Source of the DNA: JACZWZ01 sp036478235
GTDB lineage: Bacteria; Actinomycetota; Acidimicrobiia; Spongiisociales; UBA11373
Length of the DNA: 34,060 nucleotides
Direction: 5' to 3'
NCBI GenBank assembly: GCA_036478235.1
Contig: JAZGDZ010000129.1
Coordinates: 1 to 34,060 of the forward strand
Below are positions 28,950-34,060 of the stretch, in pieces. The stretch's first letter is position 1, and each line of letters begins with the position of its first letter. The notes under the pieces were generated by a model. The model did no database searches. It had not been told where the DNA came from and saw nothing but the letters and a program-made list of their open reading frames with translations. The position numbers were made by a program, and so were the translations under genes.

Positions 28950-29285
28950 ATGAACGACGAGATTCGGACGATCGACCGCGACGAGCTGAAGACCAAGCTC
29001 GACCGCGGCGACGACTTCAAGCTCATCATGACCCTCCACGACTGGGCGTTTCGTGCCCAACACATCCCCGGGTCGATTCACTACCACACCGTGGAGGCGG
29101 CCCTGGAGGCGCTCACGGACAAGGATGAGGAGATCGTCGTCTACTGCTCCGACGTGGCGTGCGTCGCCAGCCGACTCGCCTATCGGGGTCTGGTGGAGGA
29201 GGGCTTCACCAATGTTCGCCGCTACTCCGGCGGTCTCTCCGACTGGGGCGAGGCGGGCTACCCCTTCGAGAGCGGCGAAATCTAA
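28950..29285 (+). CDS. Rhodanese-like domain protein
   Basis: 111 residues, single rhodanese domain. The active-site loop is Y-C66-S-D-V-A-C71-V-A-S, with a second cysteine five residues after the first, which may allow an intramolecular disulfide or persulfide exchange. A-F-R-A-Q-H-I-P-G-S-I-H is the usual segment near 32-43, where D-W-A-F replaces the common D-V-R. Likely sulfur or redox carrier. Not obviously tied to the Tad genes that follow 113 bp later. Confidence 0.88.
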   Translation: MNDEIRTIDRDELKTKLDRGDDFKLIMTLHDWAFRAQHIPGSIHYHTVEAALEALTDKDEEIVVYCSDVACVASRLAYRGLVEEGFTNVRRYSGGLSDWGEAGYPFESGEI

Positions 29286-29398
29286 ACCGCGAAAAGCTTC
29301 TGATCGTCAAGGGGTTTGGCGCGGGCGCGGCAGCTGGTAGGTAAACCCTATCGCCGCGGCCGTGCGGCGCTTCCCTGCAGGAAGGCAGAAGGGGACCC

Positions 29399-29701
29399 GT
29401 GGACTCTTTGGCTCATCCCGATCTGGTGGCCCTGGGACGAGTCCTGCGGGAGCGCATGGACAGGACGCTCGACGCCGAGATGGCGGCGGCGCGAGCAGCT
29501 GCCAGGCGCCGCCTGTCACTGCGGGATCACCTCCTGGCTGCGGAGGATGGGTCGAGGACCGTCACGATCGAAACGGTCGATGGAGCCATCCATGCCGGGA
29601 TGCTCGAGGCGGTGGGAACCGACCACGTCGAACTGGTGCTCTCAGGGCGGTCCCGGATCGTGGCCATCCGGCACATCACGAGCATCGAGGACCGCGATTG
29701 A
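29399..29701 (+). CDS. Small protein with Sm-like beta domain, first gene of the Tad operon
   Basis: 100 residues. N-terminal helix rich in Ala/Arg (about 1-45), then a compact beta part: R-T-V-T-I-E-T-V-D-G-A-I-H-A-G-M-L-E-A-V-G-T-D-H-V-E-L-V-L with I-V-A-I-R-H-I-T-S-I to finish, a pattern like Sm/LSm barrels (strand, G, strand, V-G-x-D-x-V-x-L, I-x-x-I-x-x-I). Role unknown. GTG start at 29399 with AGAAGGGGA upstream. The stop overlaps the next start (TTGA), so it belongs to the pilus operon. The described fold is a guess from pattern. Confidence 0.75.
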   Translation: MDSLAHPDLVALGRVLRERMDRTLDAEMAAARAAARRRLSLRDHLLAAEDGSRTVTIETVDGAIHAGMLEAVGTDHVELVLSGRSRIVAIRHITSIEDRD

Positions 29702-30270
29702 GGCGCACTTTCTCTGTCGATATGCGCCTCATCGCCGCGGCCGCTCTCGCCGGCATCGCTGCCCTCATCGTTCTCGGGGTGACCGCGCCGCCGGAGCGGG
29801 TACCGGTGCTGATCGCAGGGTCGCCCCTTGCCGAGGGCGTTCGCCTGTCTGAGCTCGATACGACGTCAAGGCGCGTCGAGGATCCCACCGGGCTGATTTC
29901 TGAGTCGGCCGCGGCCGAGTTCAGCGAATACGTATTGTCCGTGCCCCTGTCCCCGGGCGAACCCATCCTCGAATCGCTGCTGCTCGTTCCCCACGAGAAG
30001 AATCGCGTCGACATCCTCGGACTCGACCTCGAGGCTCCGGCCGCCGTACAAGGCAGGCTGAGCCCGGGCGACCGCGTCGATGTGTATGCAGCGGACCCGG
30101 AGGTCCGACTCATCGCCGAATCCGTGTCCGTCGTCGCAGTCGAACGCGATGCCGAGGCGATCGGCGCCGGCGACATCCACCTCCTGCTCGCAGTGGAGGG
30201 CGATATGGCCGGCCGGCTGATCGCCGCCTCCGGTACAGACTCGATCCATCTCGTTCGGAGGGGCTCGTGA
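29698..30270 (+). CDS. SAF-domain pilus assembly protein, CpaB/RcpC-like
   Basis: 190 residues. One membrane helix or uncleaved signal (about 9-27: M-R-L-I-A-A-A-A-L-A-G-I-A-A-L-I-V-L), then a SAF-like domain (about 35-105) and a second beta part with L-S-P-G-D-R-V-D-V-Y-A. This is the layout of CpaB/RcpC, the periplasmic or extracytoplasmic Tad subunit. Shorter than Caulobacter CpaB. TTG 29698 overlaps the previous stop; ATG 29722 is an alternative that begins directly at the membrane helix. The stop overlaps the next start (GTGA/ATG). Confidence 0.78.
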   Translation: MRRTFSVDMRLIAAAALAGIAALIVLGVTAPPERVPVLIAGSPLAEGVRLSELDTTSRRVEDPTGLISESAAAEFSEYVLSVPLSPGEPILESLLLVPHEKNRVDILGLDLEAPAAVQGRLSPGDRVDVYAADPEVRLIAESVSVVAVERDAEAIGAGDIHLLLAVEGDMAGRLIAASGTDSIHLVRRGS

Positions 30271-31307
30271 TGCTGAGAGTCGCCACGGTGCTCTCGGCTC
30301 GAGAATGGGAGGCCCGGCTGGTCGCAGCGGCGCGGGACTCAGCGGCGGTGAAACTGGTGCTGCGGGCCTACCTGCCGGAAGAGGTGAGCAAGCGAGCCGA
30401 TGGAATCGACATCGTCGTCGCCGGTTCGGAGACTCCGTGGGTCACACCGGCGCGAGTGGCTGAATGGCAGCGTCTCGGGATCCGGGTCGTCGGGATTCAT
30501 CCTCGCGCCGATCGCCCGGCGGCCGAGCGGCTGGAGGCAGGGGGCGCCGACCTGGTGCTCATCGACGATCTCGATCCCGAACAGCTTTTTCGGGAGATTC
30601 GCCTGCTCGAACCCAAGCCGGGCATCAGGCCGGAGCGGTCTGGACACCTGGTCGTCGTGACCGGCAGTCGCGGGAGCCCGGGCCGGACCGAGGTCGCCAC
30701 CGCACTCGCCTGGCTGCACTCAGCAACCTCGGGAACGGTGCTGCTCGACGCCGATCTCGCCGCACCAGCCGTCGCCGTTCGCCTTGGCCTACCACCCCGC
30801 CCCGACGTGGCCGACTGTGTTGACGCCGCTCTCGACGGCAAGTCATCCGACGCCATCAAGCTTCGGTCGATCGGTCGGCTCACCGTCATCCCCGGTGCCT
30901 TGCGCTCCTCCGCCGGCGGCACCCGAGCCGATGCCGTCGTCGATGTGGCCCAGGCCCTCGCACGCGATCGGACCGTGGTCGTGGATGCAGGTCCGTGGCG
31001 GGAGGCGAGCGCATTCATCGAGTCGGCCGACTCGATCGTCTTTATAGCCGAGGCAAGCCCTGTCGGCATCGTCAGGGCTTCTCAGATGGCCGAGTCCTGG
31101 AGAGGCCCCCAACCCACTCTGGTGCTCAACAAGGTGCCCCGGAGCCGGGAGGACGAGATGGTTCGTGCGATCCGGCGGTGGTCCGGCCTTGATCCTGTGG
31201 CAACCATCCCTCGGCGCAGGGCCGTGGCGCAGGCTGCCGTCGCCGGACGGCCGCCACATCGGTCCCTGCTTCGAGCAACGCACCGGCTCGTCGACCTCGC
31301 GACATGA
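30267..31307 (+). CDS. CpaE/TadZ-like MinD-family ATPase
   Basis: 346 residues. An N-terminal receiver-like part (about 1-115) and a C-terminal MinD/ParA-like domain. The Walker A reads G-S-R-G-S-P-G-R-T at 133-141: arginine stands where the ATP-contacting lysine would be. V-L-L-D-A-D-L-A-A-P at about 158-167 is the Walker A' strand. In TadZ/CpaE proteins such deviations are common, and some do not hydrolyse ATP. Role: localises the pilus machine at the pole or membrane. Start GTG 30267 or ATG 30270, both within the previous stop. Overlaps the tadA start. Confidence 0.82.
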   Translation: MMLRVATVLSAREWEARLVAAARDSAAVKLVLRAYLPEEVSKRADGIDIVVAGSETPWVTPARVAEWQRLGIRVVGIHPRADRPAAERLEAGGADLVLIDDLDPEQLFREIRLLEPKPGIRPERSGHLVVVTGSRGSPGRTEVATALAWLHSATSGTVLLDADLAAPAVAVRLGLPPRPDVADCVDAALDGKSSDAIKLRSIGRLTVIPGALRSSAGGTRADAVVDVAQALARDRTVVVDAGPWREASAFIESADSIVFIAEASPVGIVRASQMAESWRGPQPTLVLNKVPRSREDEMVRAIRRWSGLDPVATIPRRRAVAQAAVAGRPPHRSLLRATHRLVDLAT

Positions 31308-32263
31308 CGACCGACCGCCTCGGCCACCTGGGACCTCTCCTCGCCGACGAGGAGGTCGAAGAGATCATCGTCATCGGCGGACGTCGCACGTTCGTCGTGC
31401 GTGCCGGTACGAAGGAACTGCTGCCCGAGGTGGCCGATCGAGCTGGTGTCCGCCGACTGGCCGAGCAGCTGCTGGCGGGCACCGGCCGGCGCCTCGATCT
31501 GGCTTCACCCATCGTCTCGGCGCAACTCGCAGACGGGAGCCGGGTCCACATCACCGGTCCGCCGGTCACCCACCCCGACAATCTCAACATCCAGATTCGA
31601 AGATTCGTCGTCATGGGAGGAGGACTCGAGCAGCTCGTCGACCGCGGTTCACTCACTGAGGAGGCCGCCGACCTGTTGCGTCACTCGATCCAAGACGACG
31701 AGACGATCCTCGTGGCAGGTGCTCCCGGAGCAGGAAAGACCACGCTGGTCAATGCGCTTCTGGCCGAAGTCCCACCCGATCGCCGAGTCGTGACCTGTGA
31801 GGAGGTCTTCGAGATCCAGGCCGACCTACCGGATCTGACACAAATGCAGACCCGCGACCCCGGACTGGACGGCGGCGGCGCCATCACGCTCCGCGACCTC
31901 GTACGAGCCTCGCTGCGGCAACGACCCGACCGGATCGTCGTGGGTGAGGTGAGGGGTCCGGAGGCACTCGACCTTCTCCTGGCGCTGAACGCCGGCTGTG
32001 CCGGGCTCACGACGCTCCACGCCAACTCGGCCAAGGATGCAATCGAAAAACTCGTCGGCTACTGCGTGCTCGCCGGTGAGAACATCGTCGTCGAGTACGT
32101 GCGCGATGCGATCACCTCCGTGACCGATCTCATCGTGTTCCTGACCCGGTCCCCCGCCGGACGATACGTCGAAGAGATCGCCGCCATGGAACGCTCACCC
32201 GACGGCCTCCGCACGCTCTATCGGCGCCAGCACAAATCGAGAGCCGGGGCGACGTGCGGCTGA
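31304..32263 (+). CDS. tadA: Tad/Flp pilus assembly ATPase TadA (CpaF)
   Basis: Secretion ATPase that powers Tad pilus assembly; VirB11/GspE superfamily. 319 residues. Walker A G-A-P-G-A-G-K-T-T at 139-147, Walker B R-I-V-V-G-E215-V-R-G, His box T-T-L-H239-A-N-S. The N-terminal domain is short compared with the roughly 450 residues of Caulobacter CpaF, as in several actinobacterial members. ATG 31304 overlaps the cpaE-like stop by 4 bp. Stands in the operon between the ATPase partner and TadB. Confidence 0.93.
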   Translation: MTTDRLGHLGPLLADEEVEEIIVIGGRRTFVVRAGTKELLPEVADRAGVRRLAEQLLAGTGRRLDLASPIVSAQLADGSRVHITGPPVTHPDNLNIQIRRFVVMGGGLEQLVDRGSLTEEAADLLRHSIQDDETILVAGAPGAGKTTLVNALLAEVPPDRRVVTCEEVFEIQADLPDLTQMQTRDPGLDGGGAITLRDLVRASLRQRPDRIVVGEVRGPEALDLLLALNAGCAGLTTLHANSAKDAIEKLVGYCVLAGENIVVEYVRDAITSVTDLIVFLTRSPAGRYVEEIAAMERSPDGLRTLYRRQHKSRAGATCG

Positions 32264-33018
32264 TGCTCGCTGCCCTCGCCGCGGCCTCGACACTCCTCGC
32301 CCTCGGCCCTCCCCGTCGCGTATCGATACCCGCACCGCGCGGGAGCCTCCTGGCAACCGCCGGCGGCGGGATCTTGATGGCGCTGGTCCTGCATTTGCCT
32401 GTGATGTTTGCAGTAGCCGGTATCAGCGGAAGCGTTGCGATTCCGGAGCTGGCCCGCCGCCGGGCGAGGCGCCGCGCTGCCTCAGTGACCGCGCACCGCT
32501 GGCCGGACTTCCTGGCGTTTGTGCGCGGACGCATAGCAGCGGGTGAGCCGCTCCCCGACGCGGTCGGCGCCGCGGCGAGGTCACTCGGTCCGCCGTTCAC
32601 CGAACTCGACCAGAAGTGGGGCGATTCTTTCTCGTCGAGACTCGAGGCCGTCAGAATCGCCTGGGCCGATCCCCTGGCCGATCGCGTGTTGACGACGCTG
32701 CGGGTGGCCGCGGTCACCGGAGGCTCCCATGTGGACTCGGTTCTCTCCGCGCTGGCCAAGTCTCTGTCCGACGAGATTCGACTGCGACGGGCCCACAAAG
32801 CAGCCCTCACCGAGCAGCAAATGACGGCAGGGGTTGCACTCGTATCCCCATGGCTCATCCTGGCGCTCAGCCTCGCCACCAATCCTCAGGCCGGAGCCGC
32901 CTTCGCCACGGATACCGGACACGCCATCCTGGTCCTCGGTGCGGCCGCCAGCCTCATCGGATACCTCCTCGCTCGCCGGGCCGGTCGGCTGAGCGCCCCG
33001 ACAAGGGTATTCGAATGA
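32254..33018 (+). CDS. tadB: Tad pilus inner-membrane platform protein TadB
   Basis: 254 residues of the GspF/TadB family. Membrane helices near 1-20 and 33-65, a cytoplasmic T2SSF domain (about 75-190: V-R-G-R-I-A-A-G-E-P-L-P-D-A-V, V-T-G-G-S-H-V-D-S-V-L), then helices from about 193 to 245. GTG 32254 overlaps the tadA end; ATG 32263 within TGATG is the alternative. Works with TadC as platform for the ATPase. Overlaps tadC by 4 bp. Confidence 0.88.
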   Translation: MRLMLAALAAASTLLALGPPRRVSIPAPRGSLLATAGGGILMALVLHLPVMFAVAGISGSVAIPELARRRARRRAASVTAHRWPDFLAFVRGRIAAGEPLPDAVGAAARSLGPPFTELDQKWGDSFSSRLEAVRIAWADPLADRVLTTLRVAAVTGGSHVDSVLSALAKSLSDEIRLRRAHKAALTEQQMTAGVALVSPWLILALSLATNPQAGAAFATDTGHAILVLGAAASLIGYLLARRAGRLSAPTRVFE

Positions 33019-33746
33019 CCGCCGTTCTGGTCGGACTGTGCGTCGGCCTGGCGACACTGGCAGTGAGGCGACCGGACACCGCGACCGCCATCGCGAGCTA
33101 CGTCGGCGACGACTCCGGCGTGACAGAACGGCGGCGAGCGAGGACACCGCGGCTCCTCCCAGGGCTTCTAATCGGGGGCATCACCGGTGCCGCACTCCTG
33201 CCACTGCCGTGGGCAGCAGCCACGGTCTCCGGATCGGCAGCGGGAACCTTTGCACAGTACGTCGGTGCTCGGCGCACCGAGCGCCGGTGGGCGCGGCGGC
33301 TCGGTCAAGAGCTCCCGGCGGTGGCGGACCTTCTGGCGTTGTACATCCTCTCCGGCGAGTCTGTGATCGGATCGATGCGCCATCTGGCGTCGGAGACCTC
33401 CGGTGTGGCGGCGGCCGAGATCGATCGAGTGCTCCTCGCCGTCGACAACGGTCAGGCCGTGTACGAAGCACTGCGCGAGGCGGCCCGGGATTCCGCACAC
33501 GTCGACGGCGGTCGGCTCTTCGAGCTCCTCGGACAGGCACATCGCAGCGGAGCCCGCCTGGTGGATGCACTGGAGATCTTCGCGGCCGACCGACGATCGG
33601 CCATCGAACAGGCAATCGCCGAGGAAGGCGGACGCCGGGCGCTTACCGGCTACGGACCGATCCTCGGGCTGATGATCCCAACCACCCTCGTATTCCTCAT
33701 GTACCCGACCCTGGCGGGGCTCGATGCCCTGGCCGCAAACCCATGA
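33015..33746 (+). CDS. tadC: Tad pilus inner-membrane platform protein TadC
   Basis: 243 residues, the second GspF-like platform protein. Two N-terminal helices (about 3-17, 48-80), the T2SSF core with L-P-A-V-A-D-L-L-A-L-Y-I-L-S-G-E-S-V and L-G-Q-A-H-R-S-G-A-R-L-V-D-A-L, and a C-terminal helix pair (I-L-G-L-M-I-P-T-T-L-V-F-L-M-Y-P). ATG 33015 sits in ATGA with the tadB stop. The upstream part of the open frame (from 32616) overlaps tadB and is not used. The pilin gene follows 15 bp later. Confidence 0.88.
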   Translation: MTAVLVGLCVGLATLAVRRPDTATAIASYVGDDSGVTERRRARTPRLLPGLLIGGITGAALLPLPWAAATVSGSAAGTFAQYVGARRTERRWARRLGQELPAVADLLALYILSGESVIGSMRHLASETSGVAAAEIDRVLLAVDNGQAVYEALREAARDSAHVDGGRLFELLGQAHRSGARLVDALEIFAADRRSAIEQAIAEEGGRRALTGYGPILGLMIPTTLVFLMYPTLAGLDALAANP

Positions 33747-33761
33747 AGAAGGGAGCAATCC

Positions 33762-33938
33762 ATGAAGACAAAGCTCAGACACCTCGGTCCCGAGGACCGA
33801 GGTGTCACGACGGTCGAATGGCTGGGCATGGCCACCATCGCCGTGATCGTGATCGCGCTGCTGCTGCCCCAGATTCGTTCGTCGGCAGCGGACCTGTGGG
33901 ACTCGATCGCAGGCCAACTGACCGGACTCTTTGCCTAG
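33762..33938 (+). CDS. Flp-type pilin
   Basis: 58 residues. A positively charged leader (M-K-T-K-L-R-H-L-G-P-E-D-R-G) ends at the prepilin peptidase motif G14|V-T-T-V-E19-W, with the glutamate at position +5, followed by the hydrophobic assembly helix (about 20-36: A-T-I-A-V-I-V-I-A-L-L-L) and a short polar tail. This is the major-pilin layout of Tad systems. Excellent ribosome site (AGAAGGGAG, 6 nt before ATG). A perfect 13-bp inverted repeat begins 14 nt after the start. The prepilin peptidase gene is not in the window. Confidence 0.9.
   Translation: MKTKLRHLGPEDRGVTTVEWLGMATIAVIVIALLLPQIRSSAADLWDSIAGQLTGLFA
33778..33806 (+). promoter_or_regulatory. Perfect 13-bp hairpin inside the pilin coding sequence
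   Basis: GACACCTCGGTCC / GGACCGAGGTGTC around a CGA triloop, covering pilin codons 6 to 15, just behind the start codon. Much stronger than expected by chance and placed between the machinery genes and the abundant subunit. Confidence 0.7.
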
Positions 33939-33958
33939 TGCCTCGACAGACAACCTTT

Positions 33959-33986
33959 GCGGCGTTCTGCCGGCCAGGAACGCCGC
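33959..33986 (+). terminator. Hairpin after the pilin gene
   Basis: GCGGCGTTC / GAACGCCGC, 9 bp, loop of 10; about 20 nt after the pilin stop. No U-tract. The remaining 74 bp to the window edge show no supported gene. Confidence 0.55.
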
Positions 33987-34060
33987 TCGCGGCGTCCTCG
34001 TCCTCGACGTAGTACACGACTACGCCTTCGTCCTGCGTCCTTCCGAGCACCGCCCCTGAC

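Noticed and set aside
33805..34050. Minus-strand reading frame of 81 residues at the right edge
   Set aside because: Overlaps the pilin gene, has no ribosome site and low-complexity Arg/Ser/Ala composition; shadow frame.
33931..34059. Small plus-strand frame after the pilin (42 residues from TTG)
   Set aside because: No ribosome site, overlaps the pilin stop and contains the terminator-like hairpin; not supported as a gene.

Overview
The window is GC-rich chromosomal DNA, almost certainly from an actinomycete-phylum bacterium (Actinomycetota), plausibly an uncultured Acidimicrobiia-like lineage. This rests on gene content: GlnE, a ClpS/DUF2017/BldC-type HTH operon, an XRE regulator followed by an HbhA-like lysine-tailed protein, an actinobacterial-style Tad operon and PRPP/PEPCK/alanine dehydrogenase housekeeping genes. 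It also rests on start sites: about ten genes carry a TANNNT -10 box only 6-8 nt before the start codon, the signature of leaderless mRNAs. No tRNA, rRNA, CRISPR, prophage or transposase gene was seen, so assignment below phylum is inference.

Layout. 1-3270: start of a phenylalanine 4-monooxygenase running off the left edge, a tandem GNAT acetyltransferase, a rhodanese, an ornithine cyclodeaminase homologue and a HIT protein. 3312-7495: a membrane protein, then a nucleobase group (yeast-type cytosine deaminase, OHCU decarboxylase, hypoxanthine phosphoribosyltransferase, 8-oxoguanine deaminase) with a decayed ABC-transporter relic in its middle. 7528-9914: an alpha/beta hydrolase, then selD coupled to a [2Fe-2S] ferredoxin-like gene. 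10388-13789: a P-loop protein, an acyl-CoA dehydrogenase and the Mg transporter MgtE. 14069-16862: class IV aminotransferase, ATP-dependent PEP carboxykinase and an unknown protein in one minus-strand operon. 17164-21191: glnE (frameshifted) and DAHP synthase. 21306-24550: XRE-HbhA operon, DUF4332 protein, MocA-like transferase, alanine dehydrogenase. 24960-28588: BldC-like HTH/ClpS/DUF2017 operon, an amidohydrolase, a small membrane protein and a diguanylate cyclase. 28950-33938: a rhodanese and a tightly overlapping Tad/Flp pilus operon ending in a 58-residue pilin.

Two things stand out. First, selD is itself a selenoprotein gene: an in-frame TGA at the catalytic position is followed by a bacterial SECIS-like hairpin whose apical GGU lies 18 nt downstream, as in E. 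coli fdhF. Conventional gene calling would cut off the first 23 codons. Second, the intergenic DNA is colonised by a nested family of palindromic repeats, here called Y (about 170 bp), X (166 bp, terminal inverted repeats) and Z (69-70 bp unit within Y, tandem at two loci). They occur at seven places, X lies at the apex of a Y hairpin in two of them, and several copies begin exactly at stop codons, in places supplying the TAG themselves. The family has conserved stems with variable loops and one covarying stem, and no transposase is nearby.

Other regulatory structure includes an array of five GCTTGC half-sites over the XRE promoter, a perfect 13-bp hairpin inside the pilin gene just after its start, three consecutive hairpins before mgtE, and heptanucleotide tandem repeats in three intergenic spots.
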